Part shown: piece by piece, positions 11,706 to 23,171 of the stretch
Numbering within the stretch: position 1 is the stretch's first letter
How the letters are laid out: each line of letters opens with the position of its first letter
NCBI GenBank assembly: GCA_004794655.1
Contig: SMMW01000619.1
Location: forward strand, 992,001 to 1,056,000
Origin: Marisa cornuarietis
Taxonomy: Eukaryota; Mollusca; Gastropoda; Architaenioglossa; Ampullariidae
DNA length: 64,000 nucleotides
Reading direction: 5' to 3'
Program-made: the position numbers and the translations under genes
Notes under the pieces: generated by a model
Told to the model about the DNA's origin: nothing
Databases searched by the model: none
Seen by the model: the letters and a program-made list of their open reading frames with translations, nothing else

Positions 11706-11775
11706 GTATAGATGTTTGTTTGTTTGTTTGTGTTTAACGCCGTGTCAGCAACTAAGGCTATATCACGGCGATTCA
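11706..11775 (+). repeat. Dispersed mollusc-type short repeat (TTTAACGCC ... TATCACGGCG)
   Basis: A run of TTTG followed by TGTTTAACGCCGTGTCAGC and CTATATCACGGCG. Elements of this wording are frequent in mollusc genomes; that statement is from memory and was not checked here. It is one of the clues to the host. Confidence 0.5.
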
Positions 11776-12335
11776 TGTATAGAAAATTTTGGGTGAGTAT
11801 GTTCATGCATCGAACACTTTGGATTGGTGTGTTCATACATAGAGGACTTTTGGTCAGTGTGTTTATGTGTAGAATACTTTTGATCTGTTAATATAAAGAA
11901 TATACATGTCTGTGTTACTATCGAGTATACATGTATAGAACATACTGCCCCTCGTACCTTCTTCACAAACTCCAGAAAGTACAGAACTCCGCTGCACGTC
12001 TGATGCTTAGAGCCACGAGGGACCATGTCACTCCTCTCCTTCATTTTCTACACTGGCTACCCGTCTGTTCTCGTACTCAGTACAAACTGTCTGTGCTCCT
12101 ACTCGTCTGCACATTCACGAAATTCTAAGTCCTGACTGTTTGTTACCCAATGTCACTCTGCTTCTTCTATGTTTTCCTTTTATTACTTATCAGTACTGTT
12201 ATTATTACTAACATTATTATTATTATAATTATTATTGTCAGTGTTTATCTATAGCAGATCAGTGGTCTGTGTTTAACGAACATTAAAATTTGGATCTTAG
12301 TGTTCATGTATAGAAGACTTTGGGTCTGTGTGTAA
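11770..12335. repeat. Degenerate ~32-bp minisatellite split by a LINE fragment
   Basis: Units built on GTTCATGTATAGAAGACTTTGG, TTGGTGTGTTCATACATAGA and similar run from about 11775 to 11935 and resume at about 12298-12335. The block between (about 11940-12280) is LINE-derived, so it inserted into an existing array. Confidence 0.6.
11940..12280 (+). mobile_element. C-terminal fragment of a Jockey/CR1-type LINE
   Basis: It encodes LHKLQKVQNSAARLMLRATR, then HVTPLLHFLHWLPV and QYKLSVLL. This is the characteristic C-terminal stretch found after the reverse transcriptase in many CR1/Jockey-type elements. It ends in an ATT-rich tail near 12215-12240. It is only a remnant. Confidence 0.78.
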
Positions 12336-12414
12336 ACAGAATAAAACTGTTTTTAAAGTTTCATATGGTATTTAAAACACTCCTTGGCACATGATGTGAG
12401 AAAGCTTGTAGCCC

Positions 12415-12660
12415 TTGTATATGAACAATAGTGAAGGAACACCACCTGTATATGAACAATAGTGAAGGAGCACCACCTGTATATGAACAGTAGTTAAGGA
12501 ACACCACCTGTATATGAACAATAGGAAAGAAACAACACCTGTATATGAACAGTAGTTAAGGAACACCACCTGTATATGAACAATAGGAAAGAAACAACAC
12601 CTGTATATGAACAATAGGAAAGAAACAACACCTGTATATGAACAATAGGAAAGAAACACC
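12415..12660. repeat. 30-bp tandem repeat
   Basis: About eight units of CACCTGTATATGAACAATAG followed by GAAAGAAACAA or TGAAGGAACAC. Both strands stay open because the unit is a multiple of three, giving false ORFs. Confidence 0.9.
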
Positions 12661-13190
12661 CCATGATGATCAACAATAATAAGCCAAAGACTACTTACTG
12701 GACGTGGGTAGCAGGTTAGACAGTTGTTATGGTTACACGGGACAGACGACTAGAGTGAGGCAAGTGTGACCACCTGGTGTCCACGCTACTCACCTCATTA
12801 GAGTCATTACCAGCGTGGACTGAGACGTGTAGAGACTGACACTGGGTTGAGAAGTTTTATGCCGAGTAAGCAGCTCACGACAGGAAGAGTCGGAGATGGA
12901 GGAGACATTTACAGTAGGAGAACAGCAACGACAACTTACAGCCTCGAGGTGTGCGTATGTTAGAGTGGACGGTGGTGATGATGGGTATTGACTGCACTGT
13001 GACTAAGAAAGCTTGTAGGCCATCTATTTTAATTTTTGAATCTATATTTTATAAATGCTCCAACCACTCTGAGAGAGGCTTTATAAGACCATAAGCTTAA
13101 AATTTGATGTTTGATGGGCTAGTTTAACGATCATGTGACTAGTATAGAAACTTAGAAAACCATGTGGTTGCCACTGCCGCCATTTTTTCA
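12661..13190. other. Spacer without identified genes
   Basis: Mixed-composition sequence with no domain-bearing frame. The right end may belong to the 5' untranslated region of the RTE element that follows. Confidence 0.45.
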
Positions 13191-13452
13191 CCTGCCGGCA
13201 TGGAGCGGTCAACTCAGACAAAAATTTTCTCTCATCCTAGCCAAGGAAAAATGGCCCCACTGCCTTGGGGGAATCTTGGGAAAGATAAAGGCTAAGGGAG
13301 TAAACCCCTACAGAAAATCCTGATACTAACACGGCATCAGTGGGCGAAGACTCTCCACGACGAGAGTACCGGCCAGGGCCCAGCGCCTACGTGTTCACGA
13401 CCAGGCCGACAATCGGCTGTGGTTCACTTGGAGAAGGGATTAGCGCTACCAA

Positions 13453-14523
13453 GTGTATAAGCTTAATGAAAGGACCATGGATATACGCCAGAAAAGAGAT
13501 AACATGCCGGATCGGTCGCGGCCCGGACTAACAACGACCGCGCACCCTATCGGGAGGCTCCAGCGTGGGGTCAGCGAAAAGTGTGCTACTGGAGCCAAGA
13601 CCAAGACCAAGACTGAAACCAAAACAAAAATCAAACTAAGAGAAGGAACAACCATTGGCACGTGGAACGTACGCACGTTATACCAGTGCGGAAAAGTGCA
13701 CCAACTCACACACGAGCTGAAACGGTATCAGTGGGACATTGTGGGACTGGCGAAGGTCAGATGGACAGGATTTGGGGAAACAGTGACGCAAGACGGCCAC
13801 AGACTGTGGTACAGTGGGGAGGACACCAGGCATGAGTACGGCGTGGGCTTCCTTGTGCACAGGAAGGTGGCCGCGGCCGTCATCAGCTGTACACCCGTAT
13901 CCAGCCGGCTGATCTCCATTCGTGTCTCAGCCAAGCCTCATAATGTCCCCATTGTCCAAGTATACGCTCCAACTTCCACACATGGAGACGACGAAGTGGA
14001 AGAATTCTACCAACAACTGGACAAGATTGTGAAGGCAGTTCCAAAAAAGGACATCCTGGTTGTGCTCGGAGACTGGAACGCCAAGGTCGGACCAGACGCC
14101 TACCAGCAATGGGCAGGAACGGTGGGGAAATTTGGCCTTGGTGAAACCAACGACAGGGGCATCAGACTCCTAGAGTTCGCACAGAGCCAGAGACTCACCT
14201 TAGCCAACACCTTGTATCCCCACAAGAAATCAAGGACGGCCACCTGGCACTCACCAGACGGACTGGTCCATAATCAGATCGACTACATCCTACTGCCGAG
14301 ACGCTTCAAATCCAGCATCAACAGGGCCAAGACAAGGACGTACCCAGGCGCTGACATAGGCAGCGACCATGACCTTGTTCTAACAAACCTGAAGCTGAGG
14401 CTGAAAGCGAAGCGACTCTCAAACACTCCTCCCCCCGAATTCGCTTTGATGTGGAGAAGCTGCAAGACCCAAAGGTTGCAGAAGTCTTCAAGGCCACGGT
14501 TGGCGGAAAATTTGGCGCACTGA
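13453..14523 (+). pseudogene. RTE endonuclease domain ORF
   Basis: An open frame of 356 codons. An N-terminal Lys/Thr-rich leader (about residues 48-64) precedes the endonuclease/exonuclease/phosphatase fold. The catalytic motifs GDWNAKVG (about residue 205) and GSDHDLV (about residue 300) are intact, so the nicking domain itself may still be well formed. After about residue 328 the frame leaves the element's true frame, and the last residues are out of frame. Confidence 0.85.
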
Positions 14524-15827
14524 ACCTGGTGGACTGTGATGTAGACACCCTCGCTGGAAACATCAAAGAGGTGCTACTGTCGACAGCCCAGGAGGTTCTA
14601 GGGCGATATAGAAACAAGAAACAGCCATGGGTCACGAACGACATACTAGACCTCTGTGACCAAAGGAGGGCCTTGAAGAGAGAAAAGAAAAGCAAACCAG
14701 AAGCAGCAACCAAATTCAAAGAAGTGAATTGTGCCATTAAGAAAGGGATGAAGGCAGCTAGAGAGAGCTGGATCGAGAAGCAGTGCCAGGACATAGAGGT
14801 TGGAATGGCACGAGGTGACAGCAAAAAGGCCTACCAACTTCTAAAGTCCCTCACTAAGACAGACCAGCAAAAGATCTCAGTCATCGAAGACAGCAATGGT
14901 CACCTTCTCACAGAAGGCAATGCTGTACTCAACCGATGGACAGAATACTGCAAGGACCTGTACAGTTACCAGCTGAAGACTGACGCCAACATTCTCCAAA
15001 ACAACCAGACTAGAGACAGTGAACCTGCAGACATACCAGTCCTACGGGAAGAGGTCGAAAGAGCTGTACATAGTCTGAAGGGAGAAAAGTCACCAGGCGT
15101 TGATAATGTACCAGCTGAGCTGCTCAAGCAGGGTGGGGAAGCAACTACAAAGGCCCTAACTGTTCTGTGCCAAAGAGTCTGGGAGCGCAAGGAATGGCCC
15201 AGAGAATGGACGCAGTCACTAATCATTCCCCTCGCAAAGAAAGGAAACAGCAAACAGTGTCAGAACTACAGAACCATAAGCCTTATCAGTCACCCAAGCA
15301 AAGTCATGCTGAAGGTCATACAGAACCGCATCAGAACCACCACAGAAGAGCTGCTAGCAGAAGAACAGGCTGGCTTCAGACCATGTAGAAGCACAGTTGA
15401 GCAGATCTTCAACTGTCGTCTTCTTATAGAAAAGCATCTGCAGCATCAGCGGGACCTTTACCACAACTTCATTGACTTTAAGAAGGCATTTGACAGAGTC
15501 TGGCACGAGGGGCTATGGCATGTGATGCGGAAATTCAACATTGAAGAAGGGCTTGTCCAAGTCGTTGAAGCGTTGTATAACAGCTCAACGAGTACAGTTC
15601 TGCTCAACAACCAAATAGGAGCTTACTTTCGCACCACAGTAGGGGTACGTCAAGGATGTCCCCTATCACCCGTGTTGTTTAATATATTCTTGGAGAACAT
15701 CATGCTTGAAGCTCTTCATGACCACCATACCTCCATTTCAATCGGTGGAAGACCAATCTGCAACCTACGCTTTGCAGATGATATGGATCTGTTAGCAGGT
15801 ACAAACAAGACCTCACCAACAGATTGA
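14451..15827 (+). pseudogene. RTE reverse transcriptase ORF (fingers and palm)
   Basis: An open frame of 458 codons covering the linker, the RT fingers (GEKSPGVDNVPAELL), the palm with DFKKAFDRVW and the catalytic FADD, and stopping early after the 10-base deletion. It would have been fused to the endonuclease in the intact element. Confidence 0.85.
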
Positions 15828-16567
15828 CAGACAGCTCAAACGCATATGGAATGGAGACCAGCACAGAAAAGAGCAAAGTTATGATCAGTGGCAACGGCAA
15901 AGCAGAGATCTATATGAACGGGGTACAGCTCGAAGAGGTAAGCAGCTTCAAGTACTTGGGAGCCACTCTCTCCAAGGACGGCAGCTCCACCCAAGATATC
16001 CGCATCAGGATCGCAACAGCAACAGCGGCAATGGCTAGGCTAGATAGGATCTGGAATAGCCACAAGATAAGGTTCACTACCAAGTACAGGCTATACAAAT
16101 CCCTGGTAGTGCTGATCCTGCTCTACGGATGCGACACGTGGACTCTACTCGCCGAAACAGAAAGGAGAATCCAGGCATTCGAGCACAAGTGTCTGAGGAG
16201 GCTGCTCCGGATCTCATACAAAGAACACAAAACCAACGACTTTGTAAGAAACAAGATGGCCACACTGGTAGGACACCAGGAACCTCTACTATCAACAGTC
16301 AAGCGACGTAAGCTGGTCTTCTTTGGCCATGTAACCCGGCACGACACCTTGTCGAAGACTGTCCTTCAAGGCACCTTGGAGGGTGGCCGACGCCGCGGTG
16401 GTCAGAGAAAGAACTGGCTTACGAACGTCAAAGACTGGACTGGTCGTCCTGTACAGGACCTGCTGACTATTGCCCAAAATAGGCAAGAGTGGCGGGCCCT
16501 GTTAGCTGCCGCGTCTATCCATGTGCTCCCCCCAACGCCAGGTGCCAGGCAAGGGACGACTGACTGA
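15824..16567 (+). pseudogene. RTE reverse transcriptase C-terminal ORF
   Basis: It continues the RT in a third frame: SKVMISGNGKAEIYMNGVQL, FKYLGATLSKDGS (thumb), RRIQAFEHKCLRRLLRISYK, then GHVTRHDTLSKTVLQGTLEG and a GGQRKNW end. Separated from the palm by the deletion upstream. Confidence 0.85.
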
Positions 16568-16628
16568 CTGACTGACTGACTGAGAAAGTACGAATAGCAC
16601 GGATACTATTGATACCCCTTTTTCCTAA

Positions 16629-16705
16629 CCACACACACTCACGCACGCACTCACACACACACACACACACTCACACACACACACACACTCACACACACAC
16701 ACATT
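16629..16705. repeat. (CA)n-rich microsatellite
   Basis: Interrupted CA repeats with CACT steps. No other function is visible. Confidence 0.85.
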
Positions 16706-17319
16706 AAGCGTGCACACGCACTACACACAAAGATCATACACAGGGTCTCAACTAACAGTAAAACTCCTCCAACTTCCTGTTGTCTTTCTAGAAACATCTC
16801 CAAACTTGAATGTGAAGGCCGCCCGCCTGGCACTGGTGGTGACTGTTGTTAGTGTAGGTGCCAAGCGCTGCTTGTCTGTAGGCGGCAACTGATGAAAGTC
16901 AGAGGTTTTGTGGTGGTTGATGTCAGTGGACATCATTTGGTTTGGCATCGTCTACACACGACCTGGGCGACCTGAGGCAATTATTGTGGAACTTTAAGAC
17001 TGAGCTATTGCCAACAGCGAGTTGTGGGACTCATTTGTTTGTGACAAATCTTGACTCGTGCTATTCATGCCCTGTAGTCTACCCCCACCTTGCACTACTT
17101 TCGGCCATTGCATGCCAACAATTACAGCTAACGGTCGCTATCTATACACCACATCAACTCCTTTCTGCCTTACAAAGGATCGACCTTCACGAACATTTAC
17201 TCTTGGGTAGGTCTCACCTGGCTAGAGATATCAATCTAGGTCAGTCAAGATATGCTTTTCTGATTATGTTAGGTTGCTACTTACGTTGTCAACAAAAGGT
17301 GATAACAGGCAATTAATAA
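16706..17319. other. Spacer upstream of gene B
   Basis: Unique-looking sequence of mixed composition. An open frame at 16942-17316 has no recognisable domain and no paralogous counterpart was found upstream of genes C or D, so it is not called a gene. Confidence 0.4.
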
Positions 17320-17556
17320 ACATTGTTATTGATAACATGTTATCAACTAGTAATGTTATTACCATTAATGCTGATAACATACACTGCTGTTGAAAAGAGT
17401 CAGCGCCTTTGTCTCTCCAAGAAGGAATATTGAATTAAAGTTTGACAAACTTTTATTAACCTGTAGGGTGAGAAGTACTCTTCACTATATCATCATATAT
17501 AAGATTCATTGGGACATTTGTACATGGCGGATAGAAGCTCAACAGGGAAAGAAACT

Positions 17557-17646
<90 letters not shown>

Positions 17647-17776
17647 CCTCTGTCCTGCTCTCTAACACAGATCTCATGTTGTGACGACGAAGAGAAGTAA
17701 AGCTGGTTGTTAGGGGCTGTGAGTAGACCTCTTGCCAGTTGCCAACTACCCGACTGGCCAAAACCCGGGTGGAATC
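17320..17776 (+). promoter_or_regulatory. Upstream/promoter region of gene B, shared with C and D
   Basis: It starts with GTTATCAACTAGTAATGTTATT and CACTGCTGTTGAAAAGA, followed by a GGGTGAGAAGTACTCTTCAC element. Alignable wording occurs upstream of C (29900-30080) and D (45555-45760). A (CA)n of about 80 bases lies at 17562-17644. From about 17678 to the ATG it is nearly identical to the 100 bases before gene C (GTAAAGCTGGTTGTTAGGGG). No clear TATA box was seen. Promoter activity is inferred from conservation only. Confidence 0.5.
17562..17644. repeat. (CA)n microsatellite
   Basis: About 41 CA dinucleotides without interruption, roughly 130 bases before the start codon of gene B. It makes spurious His-Thr or Val-Cys ORFs. 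Confidence 0.95.
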
Positions 17777-17822
17777 ATGGCTTCCTGGCTGTACAGACCG
17801 CTTGTACTCAGTCTCTTGATTG
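17777..17822 (+). CDS. Gene B exon 1: signal peptide
   Basis: 46 nt, 15 codons plus one base, followed by the donor GTATGT. It is identical to exon 1 of gene C except for the last full codon (Ile in B, Val in C). Confidence 0.88.
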
Positions 17823-20800
17823 GTATGTAGTCTTCTAGTTTTTAGTTAAACCAGCAGTTTGAGTACAAACATGACTTTTGACTCACAACTTGACAGTGTG
17901 TCACCCTTCTTGTCTTGTTCTCCCTGCTGTGAGTATATTTGTCTTTCTCGCTGTCTTGTGTCTCTACCACTACCCATATGTAAGTCTTGCTCGCTGTCTT
18001 GTGTCTCTACCACTACCCGTATGTAAGTCTTGCTCGCTGTCTTGTGTCTCTACCACTACCCGTATGTAAGTCTCTTGCTCGCTGTCTTGTGTCTCTACCA
18101 CTACCCGTATGTAAGTCTCTTGCTCGCTGTCTTGTGTCTCTACCACTACCAGTATGTAAGTCTCTTGCTCGCTGTCTTGTGTCTCTACCACTACCCGTAT
18201 GTAAGTCTCTTGCTCGCTGTCTTGTGTCTCTACCACTACCCGTATGTAAGTCTCTTGCTCGCTGTCTTGTGTCTCTACCACTACCAGTATGTAAGTCTCT
18301 TGCTCGCTGTCTTGTGTCTCTACCACTACCCGTATGTAAGTCTCTTGCTCGCTGTCTTGTGTCTCTACCACTACCCGTATGTAAGTCTCTTGCTCGCTGT
18401 CTAGTTTCTGCCTACCCCAGTCTCAAGTAACTGTTATTTCTCTGTGTAAATAAAATAAACTGCTACACTCTGTCCTTTGTATCTTTGTAGCTGTAGTGAT
18501 GTTACACTGTGCTGCTCTGACTTTGTCAATGTCTTTATCTCTGTTTCTGTTTGTCGCTTGCTGACTGTGTAGGTCAGTATGTGTCACACCCTTTTCTCTG
18601 TCAGTATGTCAGTCTCACTCTTTCTCTCTGTGTCACTCAGTCTCTATCTCTGCCTCTCTCTCTCTCTGTGTTTGTCAGAGTATATCTGTGTCTGTCAGAA
18701 TCGGTCTCTGTCTCTCTTGCTGTGTCAGTCAGTATCTGTCAGTCTCTAGTTCTTTGTCTGTCCCCCTCTCTCTGTCAGTGTCAGTGTCAGTGTTAGGGTC
18801 TCTTTTGTGGACAAATTGTTTCCGTCTCTGGCTGTTAAATTCTTCATTAGAGTGACTGCCTGTGAGTGTGCAAACACACACGATTGTGTTTGTTTATTTG
18901 TTTGTTTGTAGAGTACATCAATTCTTGTAATTACCTTGTCGTTCTCAGGTGTAGCGGCTGGCGGCACCTACTGTTATGACAATGACTACCCGTTCAATTA
19001 CCAGTACTGTAATTACGGGTGCTGCTCGGGTTCCTGCTGTCCTTAGTACGTCAAACTTTTTATTTACTTTCAGGCGAGATAACACACCAACAAAATCCTG
19101 AATTAATAAATAAATATCATATCAGAAACGATTCAAAAAACAAAATGATTAACCTAATTTACAACGATTATATTAAGATCTAGTGAGATGAACTCTGGCT
19201 GTAATCAATTTGTTACAGTACTGTGGGCGAGGGCATAACCACTAAGACTGTGAACTTGACTGTGACCTCAGTTCCGGCACTCTCTGGCTGGGATGACAAA
19301 TCACAAATTGCACTTGATTACTTTATTACTAATTACCTTAGGCAGTGAGCTCAGTTACAAAAGGTACAAAAGACAGAACAAGTGCTAGTTACAAGATACG
19401 GATAAGGTAGGGGGTGCATCACTACAGCATTCAGCTTTACAGCTCAGACCATTCTTTAGACACACCTTCAGCATCTCCTACCTGTACACACCCACAACTG
19501 ACAATTCATCTGTGGTAGACCAGCTGCAGTGCAAAGGGTACAAACAATTGTAGGTGATGTTCAAGGGATGATAACAACTGTAGCTGTGACATTGTTTGTG
19601 ACCTGACAGCAATCTGGTCGGCATCATCGTTGGTTGCGTCATCGGCGGCATTCTCTTCATCTCAGGCATCATCGCCATCATCTGCTGCTGCATCAAGAGC
19701 CAGTCTCGACCGGGCCGCGTGATACAACAGACACCTGGTGCCACCGGCAACTTGACGGTAGTCAGCTCAGGTATACACACACCTGTAGTTTTATATATAT
19801 ATATACCTAGTAGTCAGCTCAGGTACATACACACGTGTAGTTATATATATATGTATAGTACTCCGCTCAGATACACATACATCTATACTTACACATACCT
19901 AGTAGTCAGCTCCGTTACACACACACCTGTACTTATATACATACCTAAAAGTCATGTAACACACCTTTAGATTTATATATATACCTATTAGTGAGATGAA
20001 GTCAAATACATCTATACTATCAAAAATCTACTAGTTGCTCATGTACATATACACCTCTAGTGTCCTCCCTTGACCGCCACCTGTCGTTGGGGGGATCACA
20101 TGACAGGGGCCGCCACTCTTGTCTATTGTGGGCGACAGTCAGCAGGACCTGTACAGGACGACCAGTCCAGTCTTTGATGTTCGTAAGTCAGTTCTTTCTC
20201 TGACCACCGCGGTGTCGGCCACCCTCCATGGTGCCTTGAAGGATAGTCTTCGACAAGGTGTCGTGCCGGGTCACGTGACCAAAAAAGACCAGCTTACGTC
20301 ACTTGACTGTTGATAGTAGAGGTTCCTGGTGTCCTACCAGTGTGGCCATCTTGTTTCTTACAAAGTCGTTGGTTTTGTGTTCTTTGTATGAGATCCGGAG
20401 CAGCCTCCTCAGACACTTGTGCTCGAATGCCTGGATTCTCCTTTCCGTGTCGGCGAGCACAGCCCACGTGTCACATCCGTAGAGCAGGATCGGCACTACC
20501 AGGGATTTGTACAGCCTGTACTTGGTAGTGAACCTTACCTTGTGGCTATGCCAGATCCTATCTAGTCTAGCCATTGCTGTTGTTGCTGTTGCGATCCTGA
20601 TGTGGATATCTAGCGTGGAGCTCCCGTCCTTGGAGAGGGTGGCTCCCAAGTACTTGAAGCTACTTACCTCTTCGAGCTGTACCCCGTTCATATAGATCTC
20701 TGCTTTGCCGTTACCATTGATCATAACTTTGCTCTTTTCAGTGCTGGTCTCCATTCCATATGCGTTTGAGCTGTCTGACAGTCTGTTGGTGAGGTCTTGC

Positions 20801-23115
20801 AGTTCGTTGTTTGTACCTGCTAACAGATCGATGTCATCTGCAAAGCGTAGGTTACAGATTGGTCTTCCACCGATGGAAATGGAAGTATGATAGTCGTAAA
20901 GAGCTTCGAGCAGGATGTTCTCAAAGAATATATTTAAACAGCACGGGTGATAGGGGACATCCTTGACGTACGCCTACTGTGGTGTCAAAGTCAGTTCCTA
21001 TTTGGTTGTACAGCACTACTGTACTCGTTGAGCTGTTGTACAGCACCTCGGTGACTTGAATTCGATGCTGAATTTTCGCGTGACATGCCATAGCTCCTCG
21101 TGCCAGACTCTGTCAAATGACTTTTTAAAGTCAATGAAGTTTTGAAGAGGTCTCGCTGATGCTAAAGATGCGACAGTCGAAAATCCGCTCAAATGTGCTT
21201 CTACGTGGTCTGAAGACAGTGTGTATTTCTGGTAACAGTGGTGCTGATGCGGTTATTTATGATGTTCAGGATAATTTTGTTTGGGTGCCTGAAAGGCTTA
21301 TGGTAATGTAGTTCGGGCACTGTTTGCTTTTTTGGATGGGAATGACTAGTGACTGCATCCATTCTTTGCGTTCCTAGTCTTTTTGGCACAGGACAGTGAT
21401 GGCCTTTGTAGTTGCTTCCCCACCCTGCTTGAGCAGCTCAGGTGGTACATTATCAACGCCTTGGTGACTATTCGCCCTTAGGACTATGTACAGCTCTTTC
21501 CACCTCCCCCCGTACAACTGGTAGGTCTGCAGGTTCTCTGTTTTTATTTTATTTATTGTTTTCTTGTTTGTGGGCGTCAGTCTTCAGCTAGAAGTTGTAC
21601 AGGTCTTTTCAGCTCGGGTACTTGCACACCTATATTATATATGCCCAGCATTCAGCTCAGGTACATACACACCTGTACTTATACATACCTATTAGGTACT
21701 TACACACATACATACATAGTACTCAGCTCAGATAATGCAAATCTGTATTTATACATACCTGGCAGTCAGCTCAAGTGCACCAGTACTCATACATCTGTAA
21801 TATTCAGCTGAAATAAAAAAAATCAGTATTTATACCTACCTAGTGTGTACCTAATCGCTCTGATGGATAAGCACGTGCATCTTTAAATACCTAGTAAACA
21901 GCTTTTGTGCAAACTGGACTTGTACACACCCATCAATCAGTTGCGGTGATACATACCTGTAGTTATTGAAGTAGTCAGCACAGAGCATGGTCTATGTACA
22001 GCAAAACAGGAAAACTATGAGAGACGGGTACATGTAGGTGGCAGCAGACCTGATGGTGTTGTTGCATCAGACACTGAGCCCCCTGAACATGGCCGATGTC
22101 GGTGTGGCTCACAAACAGTTCAAGGTCCACACAAGGTGTTGCCGTGGTTGAGCTGTTCACTGTTCATACAGATTTCTGTTTTGTTTGTTGCTGTTGGTGT
22201 TGACTCTTGTCAGCGCTCGTCTCCATTCCATGTACATTGACATTGTGTTGGTTTGTTGGCGAGGGCTTGAGGCTCGGTGTTGATGTCTGCCATCAGATCG
22301 ATGTCGTCTGCAAAGCGTAGGTTGTCTGTGAGTTTCTCACCGATGAAAACAAAGATGTGAATGTCGTGAAAACTGGTTTCTTGCTTGACTTTTCCCAGAG
22401 AAATGTTGGACAGTACAGGCGATAGGTGAGTCCCTTGGGTGGCCGCCAACTGTTTTGTTCAAGAAAGTTCCCATTCGGTTATCCCACGGACGTGTATAGG
22501 ATGGACTGCTGTCTGTCTGCCATGACTGTGTGTGACGCTTAGCCTCTTACGAAGTCCTCCGCTGTTAGTCTCGGCGAGCTCTAACAATGAATGTGACTAA
22601 ACCGGAAGCTTTGTACACGCCAGCCTCGCTCTATGACTAAATATCGTCTGCGAGCAGTCCAGTAATACAAGTTCGTGGTTATCCAGTAGCACTGCACTCC
22701 TCGAGCTGTTGTCTAAAGCTTTAATGGCTTGTACGAGGCTGTGTCCGATGTTGAGCTTTTTACCAGACGCCTCGGTCCCTCTTGCCAGACTCTGCCATTT
22801 GTCTTGTTAAAAGCCGGTGAACCTGTGGAAGAAATTCCGCTGGTCTTGTAGATGTTCATCTGTCAGGATGCGACAGTTGAAGTTCAAATGGTTTGCTGCC
22901 TGTTCCTCTACGAGAATTTCCTCAGCGGCGGCGATTCTGTTTGTACAGCTAAGGATACAAGCAAATGTACTGATGAGATATATGTTTGTAAAACTACTGA
23001 GAGATTTACACGTGCAGGTGTACTGATACAACAATACACGCTCTCGCGTTCTGCTTGACGGATATTGATTAAAGTGTAGACAATTTACATTTAACATTTT
23101 CTCTCTGTCTCTCTA

Positions 23116-23171
<56 letters not shown>

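Larger units (their letters stand above)
13195..16585 (+). mobile_element. Nearly full-length RTE-like non-LTR retrotransposon
   Basis: It encodes an APE-type endonuclease (13453-14437: GTWNVRTL, VQVYAPT, GDWNAKVG, IDYILL, GSDHDLV) and then a reverse transcriptase (about 14440-16560: EKSPGVDNVPAELL, AGFRPCRSTVEQIF, FIDFKKAFDRVWHEGLW, GVRQGCPLSPVLFN, FADDMDLLAG, FKYLGATLSKDG). Two frameshifts break it: one near 14437, at the end of the endonuclease, and one near 15803. At the second, comparison with the minus-strand copy at about 20.8 kb shows a 10-base deletion. The element ends in (GACT)n at about 16559-16581, a microsatellite tail as is usual for RTE elements. It lies between genes A and B and is not autonomous as it stands. 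Confidence 0.9.

Noticed and set aside
16942..17316. 124-codon frame upstream of gene B
   Set aside because: No domain, no counterpart upstream of genes C or D, no splice or start evidence.
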